From Zygaena filipendulae (taxonomy: Eukaryota; Arthropoda; Insecta; Lepidoptera; Zygaenidae): a DNA stretch of 64,000 nt. The stretch's first letter is position 1; each line of letters begins with the position of its first letter. A program made the translations under genes and the position numbers. The notes under the pieces are model-generated. The model saw only the letters and a program-made list of their open reading frames with translations, was not told the origin of the DNA and made no database searches. Shown here piece by piece: positions 12,136-24,596 of the stretch. Location of the stretch: assembly GCA_907165275.2 (NCBI GenBank), contig OU015654.1, positions 13,781,501 through 13,845,500 of the forward strand. Direction: 5' to 3'.

Positions 12136-12633
12136 CTGAAGTAGTCATAGTATTCAGAAGTAGGTTATTCATTATAAGTACCATTAACTCCTAATATTAG
12201 AGCAGTATTAAACACTCATTTATCCGGAGCGGTTGTTTTACTTTTTTCTCGCCTTACGACGTCTCTACATGGCGACTCTACCAGGATATCTAGGGACGTC
12301 GTAAGGCAACCCTGCTAGGATATGTAGGGATGCCGTAAGGTGACCCTGACAGGATATGTAGGGATGTCGTAAGGCGACCCTGCCAGGATATGTAGGGACG
12401 TCGTAAGGCGACCCTGCCAGGATATGTAGGGACGTCGTAAGGCGACCCTGCCAGGATATGTAGGGACGTCGTAAGGCGACCCTGCCAAGATATGTCGAGA
12501 CGTCGTAAGGCGAGAAGAAAGTAAGAAAACCGCTCCGGCTAAATGAGTATCTAATACTAATCTAATATTAAGAGTAAATGGTACTTATAATGAATAACCT
12601 ACTTCTGTATACTATGACAATACTTAACTACGT
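12136..12633. mobile_element. foldback element carrying a minisatellite
   Basis: Left arm about 12136-12262 and right arm about 12508-12633 are reverse complements. Shared blocks are TAGGTTATTCATTATAAGTA, GGAGCGGTT and CTCGCCTTACGACGTC. Between the arms sit the 34-bp tandem repeats. Neither arm contains a coding frame. Confidence 0.85.
12275..12507 (+). repeat. 34-bp minisatellite, about 7 units
   Basis: The unit has the form CTGCCAGGATATGTAGGGAC followed by GTCGTAAGGCGACC. The central units are identical and the outer ones diverge. The unit contains GTCGTAAGGCGA, which is also the inner end of both foldback arms, so the array probably grew from an arm terminus. Confidence 0.88.
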
Positions 12634-12984
12634 CACGTCTCTTTTACGCATGAAAAAAAAGGCCCCTGGCGGTAATCCTATTGAACAATTATTGCTTAAT
12701 AATTACAAGACACACAGGTCTCTCCGTGGAGCAACCACTTCAAGTGTTTAGCTTTAGGCTCCAATATAATGGCACTCATCAGTGTCAGTAATCATTTTTG
12801 CAATAGGTCGTGGTGCAGTCGAGGTCTTGTGAGGAGCCGACTGACACAAATTTTCGAAAACACTCCTAATTACTTTACCTACTTTGTATATTTTGACTAC
12901 AAAATAAAATAAGCATGGCGTTCTATCCTTTTGAACCGACTCTAAAGCGAGAAATACTCAATTCCACGTATATTTTGCTTGATT

Positions 12985-13145
12985 ATAGAGAACATCTTTG
13001 GTGTAGTGTCTAACAAACCTAAGTTGTGAGTTCGATTTCCCATTAAAATATCTAAATATTTATTTGCTAATTTTCTGTGTTTACCCTGAGTCTGGTTGTT
13101 TAGTATACAAACATGTATTTTAAATAAGTGTTTTTATTAAAAAAA
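12985..13145 (+). mobile_element. degenerate SINE of the second family
   Basis: TTGGTGTAGTGTCTAAC, GTGAGTTCGATTTCCCAT and ACCCTGAGTCTGGTTGTTTA keep the A-box, B-box and body order of the copy at 30288. Confidence 0.55.
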
Positions 13146-13154
13146 AGTACATAA

Positions 13155-13451
13155 TCTTTAAATAAATAAAAACGAAATGTATGTGATCGCATAACTTCCA
13201 AACGACTGCACCAAATTGGAAAATTCTCATTTTTACGTGTTCGTTATTGTTAGAACAAGGTATGTATAGAAAAAGTTTGGAATTCCTGCGCGAATCCCGA
13301 AACTCACGCAGGTGGATCCCCGAAACGATTGTACCAATTTTGACGGTTTTTACTGCTAACTAGCTGATGTTATAAGGAGAAAATTAAGCTTTTTGGGAGT
13401 CCCTGCGGGAATTCAGAAACTCACGCGAGTAAAACCACGGGGCACAGCTAG
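13155..13451 (+). mobile_element. Helitron Hel-F
   Basis: AATAAATAAAAACGAAATGT start region, two CCTGCGGGAATTC-like blocks, 3' end GTAAAACCACGGGGCACAGC TAG followed by T. Confidence 0.75.
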
Positions 13452-14225
13452 TATGTGTTACCATAACAAGTGTATGGTACTCGCAGAACCAGCTGTACTT
13501 GGTGTGGGATCAGGTGGCACTGTCTGATAATGTCTAAGCATTATTAAGTATATTACTATCAGTACAATTACGTATATTAAGCATTATTTTTGGGTTAGTT
13601 AATTGTTAAAAGTAGATTTAGTCATTTTATTTACGTACGTATTATGTTTCAAAATTATGATACAACGGTTTTTATGTATGTTATGGTATTGATTCGGTAT
13701 GTGCCAAAAGCTCAAAATATTCAAACCATGCAATGAGACTTTTGAATCATACATTCGTTGTAACAAAATTCGACGCTCATAGTCTAAATGAAAAATCCAT
13801 AAATCAACAGAAGTATGCGAAATTACAGATTTATGTAACTTGAAGCGCTTGTTAGACACTTCATATAGATGAGATAGAGTACCCGATAATGACATAGTAG
13901 ATATACTTCTGTATATAAGGTCACCCAACCTTGTCATATAACATCCATAAAGTAAGTTTAAAAGCTATAAATATATACTGACGATTAATGCGTTTTTTTT
14001 AAATAAGTATTGTGTTTTATTAGTTGCCTACGTGACTTTTTAATTATTTTAACCTATTAATCTTTCTTCATATATACAAAGTTATTATTTTATTGTAGTA
14101 GTAACTTCATTGCATGATTTTCTTGAATGTTAAGGGCACTATTGAACACGAGAATCAAATAAGCGTACTAAATCCTCTTTATAAGGTAATGGGGCAATGT
14201 AAAAAAAAAGGTTCTTAAAATTATA

Positions 14226-14262
14226 TAGTACCAAGAGGTTTCACCCGCTTGAATTTGCTTGT
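14226..14262 (-). mobile_element. Helitron 3'-end remnant
   Basis: GTACCAAGAGGTTTCACCCG keeps the hairpin half only. Confidence 0.45.
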
Positions 14263-14267
14263 TTCCG

Positions 14268-14530
14268 TGGTATGAAAATAGAAATTCTAGTTAGTCCGTG
14301 TTGTAGATCAATAAAAAATGACAGATCCGTATTTTATGCTTTTTAAAATTATTGAAAATATACCTATTAAGATAAAACGCATTAAAGTTTAAGAGTGGGG
14401 ACTCTTGACGTCAGAACGTGCTATAAACTGTAGCACGGCGTGACGTCACGCGACATTTCCATTCAATGTATCTCCGTGGTTTTTTGATTAAGGAAAAAAT
14501 TAAAAAATCTGTGTCCAATACCTTTTTTTA
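14268..14530 (-). mobile_element. TIR MITE family 1, copy C (truncated, inverted)
   Basis: Shares AATTCTAGTTAGTCCGT, the AAACGCATTAAAGTTTAAG block and GTGACGTCACG with copy A read from the other strand. The far TIR is lost. Confidence 0.75.
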
Positions 14531-14534
14531 TAAG

Positions 14535-16570
14535 AAGGATTAAAAATTTAAATTTGGTTGACAAGCCCATTGATTTTGATAAAATGTGTAAAAATGTGTT
14601 TCGAGATAAAATAATTCTATGTATCTCAGAGATACTGCAGCTTGCCATCAGTGAAAAAATATGTATTAGTAGTAGTAGTGTGTAGTAGTTCCAGAGGTAA
14701 TTTGCTACATCCAAAGACAAAATATTATTAACATAGAATTATGAACTAAATTTATGCCTGCAAAATTTTGTTTGACACGCCATAAACAGTACACGTATGC
14801 TGTGCGATTAAAGCTGATGACGTAGGTAGTTAATCTAGTGATTATTAATCTATTACTTTAAAAAATGTCTATCTTTTAACATAAAGACAAACAGCCGACT
14901 ATGCATTCACAACAATCATAGATCCGTGTTTAATTTTCCGCATTTGACTATTTGAGTGGATATTTCTTGAGTAAACTATGACGTAACGATTTGTTTCATC
15001 GACGACATTGAAAGGATATTAGCAGAATGAATGAATAGATTTTTATTATAAGTATATATTATTTTAAGATTAAAAAAGCGACTGGACCATCTAGTAACCC
15101 AAAACCAGAAAACCACCCAATCAGACATATTTTCCGACGCCTAATTTTATTAATAATACTTGGCTCTACAATCAATATTTTAATTTCTATCCACTTTTCG
15201 CGTTTAAGTAAAAATAAAATCATTATAACTACTGAGCGGAAACTGACCAATCATTTTCGTCACACAAAATTAGTGAATTCATCTACAACTAGGGATAGTC
15301 GCGCTTAGGGAAGAAAGTAAACAATTTATTGACTTTATTTATTTATTTATTCTTCTTGCACAAAATAGTACAAATGGTGAACTTAATGCCTTGCGGCATT
15401 CTCTGGCAGTTAACCATTGGGTTGACAGAGAGATAAAAGGGACGGGTGTGCAACCTACGGAAAAAACGAAAAAATAAATATATAGTATTAAAACTAAAAA
15501 CTGTCATAAACTAAGACATAAAAAAGGACTGAATATAGAGATAATTAATATATAAATATTTTGACCGTGCAATAAACAATTCTGCCATCGTTTGAAATGA
15601 TTCGATGCAAACAATACGAATTAGGTACTTATTTTTAAATTAAAAAAGAAGGAATAAGTGCCAGTTTCATCGAGAAAAAGACCGAATATCTAGTAAAAAA
15701 AGTCTTTAAAATGCCAGTTGCATCTTGGTGTGTCTAGAAGGAAAAAACTCGTTTAATAGGTTATGGCATAATAATTATGTTAATCAGTTATAACTACAGC
15801 CAAAATTCCTCGTGCTATTTAAAGCATGAGGAAATCCTGGTTCATCTTCGAATTAAATAATTCGCAGCCATAGTAGGTATACTCGTTATTAAATACCAAT
15901 TATTATACAAACATATACAAACAGATTATTATGTAGGTATATGCAAATATTTGACAATTCTGCCCAACAGAATCCGATTATGTTTCGTATATTATAAAGA
16001 AAAATCACAGTTTTGAAGTATCAACAATCGAAATCAAAGAAAATACTGATCGACACTTAATAACGAACAACTTACAACCCAAGCAAAGTTGTGTTGTGTT
16101 CTAGAAACCTGAAATTTTCCTCCATATGTAGGTATAATGTAGGCAAAGACTAAATTCATTAATACCTTAGTTAATAAAACAAGTGAATCGTGGGGAAAAG
16201 CCTTAATGTTTACATATTATGCTAAGCCTATTTTTAGTTTGCTCTTTTTAAGAGCCAAATTAAACTCCATAACTATAAGCACCTATTAACGTCCGCTGAA
16301 GATTACATTTTGGAAGTGACATAAAGTTAGACTGCGTGTTGACAGATTCTCTGTACAGAATTTCCGGTTGTCGGATTTATTTGGTGGGCGGCGTCTGTTT
16401 AGCGGTTAGGAAGCAGATTCTTATTCTTAATAATATTTTTAGCTGTTATTATCAGCTTAAACTGCAACACGTGTAAATTTGATTTATTCTTCGTTTGACC
16501 CATTGAGTTTTATCGAACCTAAAAAAATCGCCAAAATTGCTTTTTTGTGCAATAAACAAAAAAGCGCTAC
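14535..16570. other. AT-rich stretch without gene
   Basis: Only the LINE end at 15341-15470 is recognisable. Short frames here have no coding character. Confidence 0.5.
15341..15470 (-). repeat. LINE 3'-end fragment
   Basis: (TTTA)n tail, then CTTCTTGCACAAAATAGTAC and AATGCCTTGCGGCATTCTCT, a pattern common at the 3' ends of lepidopteran retroposons in inverted orientation. No coding frame remains. Confidence 0.55.
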
Positions 16571-16573
16571 GTA

Positions 16574-16951
16574 TCCCTACTAATATTATAAATGCGAAAG
16601 TGAGTTTGTTTGTTTGTTACGCTTTCATGCCATAACAGCTCGACCGATCATCATGAAATTTTGCATACACGTCGTCTTCAGGGGTATAGAGAAGGACATT
16701 ACCGCGGGTAATTTGGTAATTAATAAAGCTTTTCCCCGCAGTTTCATCCGAGTAAGTTTCGGAGATCCCGCGGGTATTCCAAGATACAAGTACTTACTAC
16801 TATGTATTTTTTCTGTACCTACCCTCGACAACGTATAAGTTGAATGCAAAATTTAATGTAGTTCACACATTTTGGAGTTCCCATGGCAATTCCGGGATAA
16901 AAAGTAGCGGGTAGGAAAACTAACGCAGGTGAAACCGTGGGGAACAGCTAG
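16574..16951 (+). mobile_element. Helitron Hel-A with an inverted Helitron fragment inside
   Basis: Starts A|TCCCTACTAATATTATAAATG and ends GGTGAAACCGTGGGGAACAG CTAG|T. From about 16722 to 16860 a second copy runs on the minus strand (TTCCCCGCAGTTTCATCCGA ... GTACCTACCCTCGACAACG). Confidence 0.82.
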
Positions 16952-16954
16952 TAT

Positions 16955-18255
16955 TATCACGTTCTTGGTATTATCACGTCCTTTTTATTTCGTATAGATA
17001 TTATTATTATATTGTATATTTGTGTTTATCATTAGCGAATAGAAATTAAATATTATTTATTATTATGAATATTTCATTAATTTAATGCTGCGTTACTTAA
17101 TATTAATAAACGTAACATGTCGAACCAAGGCTGACTGCATTTGTAGGCCATTGAAGTCTTGTATTATTTTTCAAATTTATAACCAACTTCGACCATAGTA
17201 TTTCAAGCGTTAGGGTCAAAAGATTGTAAACATACATGTCCATTTGACCTGCTCGGCTGCCCTAGCGAAAAACAAAATAATTGCACGGGAATAAATTTTG
17301 CAGGAGAAGCATAAAACCGGAAATAGCCTTACATGAAACGAACCTTCCATATTTTAACGACAATACAATAAAATTCATTTCGAAAAAATTACAGTTGCTT
17401 TGTTTGTCCGTAGAGCAGCCGTGCTACGTCATTCCTTAAGGCTACTAGATGCAGACTCTTTATTGCTGCATACATTGTTGTTTATAATAACAAATATAAA
17501 ACCCCTAAAAATCGTGACAAATTGCTAAAATCCACATTCGAGTTACCTACTTAATTTATTATAAAAAAATATATATTTTCGATCGTTTCTACAATAAGTT
17601 TCCGATAATGAGCAAGTATTACATCACAACTTAATGAGTCACTTGACGTGTACAAAGCAAAAGCTCAACGCATTTTGAACGTTGTGCATAAAATTGCGTA
17701 TATGTATTTACCAATTATTGAGGATTTTTTATAATAAGTTTTGAGGGCACGAGACCTTATCGAGGTCCTATAGGTTATGTAAGAACTGTAGATGCATTTT
17801 CATGTGTTTTTTTTTCACCTTTTTAACACTTATGACCTCTTCACCCATATTAAGCTTCTATAATTACGCATAATGCACAATTTCAATATAAAATATTATG
17901 CAATTTATTATTATAGCCATCCTTTATTAATTTAAATAATCATCAAGTTTTTTCATGTTTAAAAAACCATGCATACCTACAATTACTGTCAGATTCGAAG
18001 TGTTAATTCTATGGCATAAAAGCTCAATTTAGCAAATTATGACTTTGCTATAACAGGTGTTGTGGAAGTAGTTTATTATGATGTTATTATTTATTTAATG
18101 AACATGTCAAGATATTTAATATTATAATTATTATAAATAGGTAGCAGTAACCAATATTTAGCACAATATAGTATTTTAGTAATTATTTCATAATGACGTA
18201 GATAAAATATAAAGAATGTAGTTCTAATATTTTTCAACTCGCTGATTACATTACG
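16955..18255. other. AT-rich stretch, nothing recognised
   Basis: No repeat end, splice-flanked frame or conserved motif could be supported. Confidence 0.5.
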
Positions 18256-18259
18256 ATTC

Positions 18260-18675
18260 GTCACTACATATATATTATAAAACAAAAACCTCCGCCGCGT
18301 CTTTCTGTATGTCAGTGCGTGATAAATTCGAAAACTACTGAGCGGATTTACATGCGGTTTTCACCAATAGATAGAGCGATTCATGAGGAAGGGTCTGAGG
18401 TATCTATATATAATTTTCAAGGTTTTTTATATACAACGATAGGTAGGGTAAAACCCCCAATGATTGGCACTTTAAGCAACTATTCTTCATATAGCTTATA
18501 TAAAGTAATTTTCATAAGAAAAAGCGGTCATTACTGTTCTAATAACTTAAGAGAACATATTTCAGTAGACTTTATCTTCAATTAAGCAGTCTAACTATTT
18601 GAGAGTAGGTAGGTACTTTTATTCCGGAATTCCCGCGGGTACTCCAAAATATACGCGGGTGCGTGCATGAATAGT
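18260..18675 (+). mobile_element. Helitron Hel-C, expanded, 3' end decayed
   Basis: ATTATAAAACAAAAACCTCC start region, TCACCAATAGATAGAGCGAT body, an insertion near 18410-18600, then TTCCCGCGGGTACTCCAAAA and ACGCGGGTG; the terminus is lost. The 88-codon frame across it is incidental. Confidence 0.65.
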
Positions 18676-19154
18676 GCGGCACCTTTCCTAAGTGTCTGTT
18701 GCCATATTAAAAAAAAGAGGAAGAAGACGTGAGCTAAGTAGCGAAAGTAACGATATTGAGTTCAAAACTATAAAAGTATACAAAATCGTTGGGAAGTGCG
18801 AGACGAGACAATAGAAGAAAATACTTTGAAGATGTCAATCAATACTTGTGTCACAATATGTGGATGTTCGAGCACTTGTTGCTTGTATTGCGCCATTTCT
18901 CTTGTACCAAGACAACCACTGTTTATGTATTTTGTCCGTACACTCGCTTCTTAGTTAAAACCCAAAAATTATTTACCCATATCTTTTACTAGCTATTCTC
19001 CACTGTTTCTCAGAAAATTTGCATTATGTTTATGTATATGTTGTACTTATCAAAAGAAATTATGTAAATGATAGTGAAAACTGTATCAAAATCCATCGCG
19101 TAGTTTATAAGAGCTGACACAGATAGACAAACACGGATGGCAACTTTATCCTTA

Positions 19155-19359
19155 TCACTACATAGTATAAAACAAAGTCGCTTCCCGCTGTCTGTCTGTC
19201 ATTATGTATGCTTAGATCTTTAAAACTCCGCAACGGATTTTTATGGGGTTTTTTTAATAGATAGAGTGATTCAAGAGTAAAGTTTATACGTGTAGTTTAT
19301 CCTGGAATTCTCGCGGGAACTCCGAAATTACCGCGGGTGAAACTGCGGGGGGCAACTAG
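19155..19359 (+). mobile_element. Helitron Hel-C, full copy
   Basis: A|TCACTACATAGTATAAAAC at the 5' end; AATAGATAGAGTGATTCAAG body; GGTGAAACTGCGGGGGGCAA CTAG|T at the 3' end. Confidence 0.87.
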
Positions 19360-19756
19360 TATGATAATACCTATTGTATAACATGCCACTACCTCTCAGA
19401 AAATATATTAAAATAATAATAATGCTTGGACATCGTCAAATAGCGACATCTTTTACCAAATTAAGCTAAGCAAAAAACTGATAATATAATACTATCTAAA
19501 AAAAGCAATGTACCAAGTTATTGAATATAGTTGAGCCGGAAATTTTTATTACAAGAGAAATTAAATACTTTAGATTTAAATAGGTAATTCCTATTACCAG
19601 AAAACTTATGTATGTATGTAGATTAAATGCCAAAATATAATAGTTGTTATTGAAATCGGCAGCCGAGGTCAAAATGTGAGTGAGAGAAATTTCAAGCGTT
19701 ATTTAAAACTTTAAAAAATAGAGCTGTACCTACAGAGTATTACGACACATTAAACT

Positions 19757-19986
19757 GGGCCCTTATTCTTTATGACCAACAAAATTCCTTTCCCATAACG
19801 CGCATCCTAAAAACACAATTCCGACCGCTCCAGATGCAAAAATATTAGAAATTAACATTCTGTATACCATAACAGACGTTGTTAATGTAATTTTTTTTTA
19901 AGTGAAGCTTGTTTGATCGCGAGGGAAAAACGATTTTTGTGGCGTTATATCTTAACGCGGCGTGTTATGGTCATAGTGAATAAGGG
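19757..19986. mobile_element. TIR MITE family 2, full copy
   Basis: GGGCCCTTATTC...ATGACCAACAAAATTCC at the left pairs with GGTCATAGTGAATAAGGGC at the right. Subterminal CATAACGCGC/GCGGCGTGTTATG also pair. Confidence 0.85.
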
Positions 19987-20334
19987 CTCTGATTTAAATA
20001 AAAACAATAACATCGGCAAAACATTTCCAGATCGAAATGCTAACATAAGAAGGGAATGACTCCATTTCCATACTATGATTTTATAGAAGATCGAGCGCAC
20101 ACCTAAAAATCTCGTGAGAAAATAGGTTTTATTCATATTCAATATTCATGAATGCTTGAAGTAATTAAGAATTTGAACTTTAAATTGTTTGAACTTTAAA
20201 AAATTAAAAAGACCAAAAAATCTTAATTTGTCTTTAATTACTTTTGATACGTTATTAATTGCATTAAAGCTAGGTATTTAGTTTTTTATATTTATTTTTA
20301 TAGGTGACCAGAACTGATCGAACTGGCATTCCGC

Positions 20335-20549
20335 AAAACTATACTAATATTAATAAAATATTATAAAGCTGAAGAGTTTGTTTATTTGGTTGAACTCGCT
20401 AATCGCAGAAACTACTGGTTCGAATTAAAAGTTATTTTTGCGTTAGATAGATAGTAGTCCATTTATCGAGGAAGGCTACATAAAATTACGCTACGACCAA
20501 TAGGAGCAGTGCATCAAATAAACGCGGCTGAAACCGCGGGTCTCAGCTA
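20335..20549 (+). mobile_element. Helitron Hel-H
   Basis: ATAAAGCTGAAGAGTTTGTT start, ATTTATCGAGGAAGGCTACA and ACCAATAGGAGCAGTGCATC body, then CGGCTGAAACCGCGGGTCTC AGCTA at the 3' end. Confidence 0.75.
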
Positions 20550-21377
20550 TATTACAATAAATTTTGCCGTACCATATTCACAATTAAAAAGTTAGCGACC
20601 ATAAAGAATTTATTTCACTAGTATTTGTGATTTTATGGGTTTATTTTTTTATATTCTTCAATGTATATATGCAGCATTGGACTCTTGAGGATATCAGAAA
20701 ATTGGAAAAGACGTTACCTAGCCTATACCTATACGTTAATGCTGAGGCCATGCGAACCTAGGGCGCAATCACTTTACACACGCTTTCCGAATGGATGGAT
20801 TCTTACATCTGAGTAGGTTTTATTAGGTAACTTAATTTCAATCACCGGAAACCCAATTGTAATCAGTTATTCATATCGAACCTTCGACCTCTGAATAAGA
20901 AGCAAGAATTCTACCTGCACTGCGCTATCGTAGCACCACTACAATACACAAGCAAAACAAAACTATCTGTCGTTTCCTATCTCATATTGTAGATGAAGAC
21001 TATGACAAAATGTGAAGACAATGGTGATAGGTCATTAGGCGACGACGTGACGTGTTGTAGTGATATTGACATGACAAAAATGTACTCAGTGCCTCAAGTT
21101 ACAGTACTACAGCCATGAAACAGCGGTATATTGATTGATTTTAAGTAATGTTTGGTTAAATTATTATTATTTTGTTAGTCATTTCCTATAACCTACTTAG
21201 TGACACTTTAAAATTAACTGAAAGCAAGTCGCTCATAGAAAAATTAATCAAATTAAAGTTAGAAAAAGCATGTACATAATATGTTTGATCTAACCACCTG
21301 ACTGACCGGCTGATTAGGTAACTGATAATTTTTAGCATTAACTTTACCGTCTAATAGACTTTTTATAGTTTAACTTG

Positions 21378-21556
21378 CTGTTCCGCAGTTTCTCCAACAT
21401 CAATTTAGAGTTCCTGCGGTAATTCCGGGATAGAATGTTCTTTTCTGTACCTTTGACAACGTGCAGCAAAAGTTCATTGCGACTTGCTGAGTATTTAAGG
21501 CGTGAAAGCTTTATAAACTAACAAACACACATTCGTATTTAAAACAAGAATTTTAT
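21378..21556 (-). mobile_element. Helitron Hel-A, diverged
   Basis: TTCCGCAGTTTCTCCAACAT (3' hairpin side) to AAGGCGTGAAAGCTTTATAA (5' side) read in plus coordinates. Confidence 0.7.
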
Positions 21557-21581
21557 AGGGAAACCTATTTTTTTTGCAAAT

Positions 21582-21891
21582 TGGCTACTTGACTATTTTT
21601 TTTAGTCCGTTTAATTAAAAAGTATGGGACACGTATTTTTTATTTTTTTACGTAATCAAAAAATAACGGCGATACATTGAGTTGAAATTCCGCATGACGT
21701 CACAACCCGGTGCAGTTTGTACAGAGTTTATACCGAAAAAGCACGTCACGAGTACCCCACCCTAAACTTTAATGCGCTTTATCTATGTTTATTTTCATTA
21801 ATTTGAAAAAGCAAAAAATACGTGTCTAATATTTTTTTATTTTCTAACTGACGGACTAATTAGAATTTTGATTTTCATACCTTGGAAAACA
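21582..21891 (+). mobile_element. TIR MITE family 1, copy B
   Basis: Same order as 819-1149: TTAGTCCGTTT, GGGACACGTATTTTTTAT, CATGACGTCAC, CCCACCCTAAACTTTAATGC, CTGACGGACTAA. Terminal repeats have diverged. Confidence 0.82.
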
Positions 21892-21939
21892 TTCAATTGG
21901 AATAGTGACAGTCATTGGATGGATTTGAATGATAAAAAA

Positions 21940-22060
21940 TTAAGTATGTAGTTGACTTGTAATTTATTTAACTGGTCAATGGTTGGGAGGGAAATATTAC
22001 GTTTTAGATTCCGAAGCGATCCCGATATTCGCGCGGGCAACACCGCGAGCAACTGCTAGT
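21940..22060 (+). mobile_element. Helitron 3' half
   Basis: CCGAAGCGATCCCGATATTC and GGGCAACACCGCGAGCAACT then GCTAG|T. Confidence 0.6.
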
Positions 22061-22342
22061 ATTTGTACAGTAAAATATTAATGACATTTCTATAACTATT
22101 GTTTGGCAAACGTTCCTTTCGTGATGAGAAAAAAAAAAACGTTTAGTCTTGCGTTTGTATGTAATCAGTTAACTCATTCGCTCAACATATGGTAGTTTGA
22201 ACACATTTTGCAACTAGGCTTTGTTCGTTTATCTATTACCACAGGGTACTCACGACGCGACGCCTCTGTTTGTACTGGGGAGGCATGGTTTAACAATTTG
22301 TGATTTTGAAGCAACATCTCGGCTTTATAGACATACTAACTA

Positions 22343-22534
22343 CTCCCCGCGGTTGCGCCCGTGTTAAATTATGTGTTCCCGCGGGATTTCCGGTATATAA
22401 AGTAGCCTATGTCCTTTTGTACCTACCTGTCTCTGACAATGTCTATGCAAAATTCAAATCAGTCGAGTGTTTAAGGTAGGAAACCGTAACAGACCAACTC
22501 ACATTCGCTTTTTGTGTTAGGATAGCTGAAGTTT
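22343..22534 (-). mobile_element. Helitron Hel-A
   Basis: TCCCCGCGGTTGCGCCCGTG (3' side) through ACCGTAACAGACCAACTCAC to GTGTTAGGAT (5' side TCC). Confidence 0.78.
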
Positions 22535-22608
22535 GGTATACCTATATATATTTGGTAGGTATAGGAATACATAATTATGTATAAGTAAACCTCACTATAT
22601 TATGTACT

Positions 22609-22640
22609 AGCGATTCACCCGCAGCTCAGTAATTTCGGTT
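22609..22640 (-). mobile_element. Helitron 3'-end remnant
   Basis: CTAGCGATTCACCCGCAGCT and AGTAATTTCGG only. Confidence 0.5.
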
Positions 22641-23146
22641 TGAAATAAAAAAAAAGGAAGAATTTTTATTTCCTTTTTTTAATATTTCCAGCCAATTAAA
22701 AATAGGACGCACGTTTTTTTATAAAAAAATTACTTCTTTATTTTTTCTAGATAATCCTATTTCCAATCAGTGTGGACATGGAGGTTGAGTTCACAATCGT
22801 TCAACCTCTACCATACCAAGCTGCCTCTAAAGTTTAAATACGCGTGTAGTTGCGCCTCCGACCAGTCAAGACTCATCTTGTATTCTGGAACGCGGTCAGA
22901 TGTGAATGGCGGATTCTAACCAAGATCCGCTCCTGAGGTTAAATTTACAGTCTTCACTTCAATAAAAAAAAATCGTGTAATTTTTACGTACGATAGAAAA
23001 CTTTTTTGAAAGTAAAATATAAATACTTTATCAACAATAATAATTAGACTATATTCAGTCTTGTATTGACTGAGTTGAGTTGATTGAGTTGTAGTCATGT
23101 GTAAAAGTGAGAAATTTATACATCCTTAAACATGATACCCATCTTA

Positions 23147-23334
23147 TCTTAATATATATAAATCACGTGTCACGTTGTTTGTCCGCGATGGACTCCGAAA
23201 CTACTAAACGGATTTTGATAAAATTTTGTATCCGTTTATAATTTGACCCAACTTAAAAGACAGGATAGTTTTTATCTTGGAATTCCCGCGGGAACTCCGA
23301 AATTACCGCAGGTGAAACCGCGGGGGACAGTTAG
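23147..23334 (+). mobile_element. Helitron Hel-B, full copy
   Basis: A|TCTTAATATATATAAATC, CACGTGTCACGTTGTTTGTC body; GGTGAAACCGCGGGGGACAG then TTAG|T (CTAG with one change). Confidence 0.88.
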
Positions 23335-24349
23335 TATTATATAAAAATAATACTCTCCTACATTGTACGTATAATATACTTATTAATCATACATATCGTA
23401 AAATTAATTTTAACAGACATCCGCAACGCAAGCCGCAACTACTGAAGCAATAAAATATAATATATAATATTTAAGTAAATCACGATTTATATTACAAATA
23501 TAATATAAATCGCCTCAAATGTGTTTAACTTTAACTAAATTATGGCCGTAATGGTTTTATCTATTTAAACCACAGAGAAACGAAGAAAGAATTAACAGCT
23601 AGAGAGGACATGTAGGTGGGGCAGGCGCGCTACCGTTGCCAAGAAAGTTAGAACAAATGCTCTAACTTGCTCAAAACTTCTTTTTCTGCTATCTCATGTA
23701 TATTTTTCACAATATTCCCAAAACTGAATTTTGAAGACAGTGACTAAGAAAAAACATAAACATAAGGCGTTTCATAAATTTCTTTACGTTATTGAATGTT
23801 TTAGTGCGCGATAAATGGTTTGTGTGCAAAAATCATCCGGCGACACTCGTTGATGTCCCTTCTATCTGTTATTTTCTGTTCTGTGATTTAAACAATACCA
23901 ACCAAATCCGAAGATTCTCAGAAAATCTTACATCTTTGATTCAGTACCAGTAAACTTTTACTTTGTAACTTAGCTCTCGACACATATTGTAATCTTTCGT
24001 GACTTGTGTGACCTAGATGCATTTTCCGCTGTGTTTCTTTGACTAATACAAATAAAGGAATGTTTAAAAGACTCAGAAAATGCCATTTCACAGGTTTCAC
24101 AGACGATTAAAAAAATCCAGAAAGTTTATTTTCTTCAGCGTTTTTCTGACAATTTTTTGTTGTTGTTACCATATAATATCCAGGTTTTTATTAGTTTTCT
24201 TTAAATAATGACCTTTAAACAAATGATTTATTCAATGAGTACTATTTTTATCATGTCCAAATTTTTGTAATCAATTGTAATAAAAAGAAGGTGCATAATT
24301 TGGGATACGCACCGGGTGCTATACCTAGTGACCTGCGCTACACCACTGA

Positions 24350-24596
24350 TCTATATACATATACAATAAATAAAATTGAAGTGTCTGTTTCTAATGTCAA
24401 AATAACAGGTTTTTACTTAATACATGTGAAACTACATATGGCCATTACTATATCTGTTTGTTCCGGTTAATCTCCAAAAAGGTTGGACCTTCCCTGGCAC
24501 ATAGAAGTTGTTTTAAGGAGTAAGGTAGGCTAATTTTAACAGAGTTTCTGTGGCGATTCCGCAACTGACGTGAGTATAACCGTAGAACACAGCTAG
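24350..24596 (+). mobile_element. Helitron Hel-G
   Basis: A|TCTATATACATATACAATAAA start, AAATTGAAGTGTCTGTTTCT body; GAGTATAACCGTAGAACACA GCTAG|T end. Confidence 0.78.

Noticed and set aside
12275..12507. Regular 34-bp direct repeats resembling a CRISPR array
   Set aside because: Units are contiguous with no spacers, lie inside a foldback transposon, and the genome is eukaryotic.
13599..13937. 112-codon minus-strand frame
   Set aside because: No recognisable domain, signal or splice context, low-complexity AT-rich codons; chance length is plausible.
18319..18585. 88-codon plus-strand frame
   Set aside because: Entirely inside an expanded Hel-C Helitron; such frames recur in Helitron copies without conservation.
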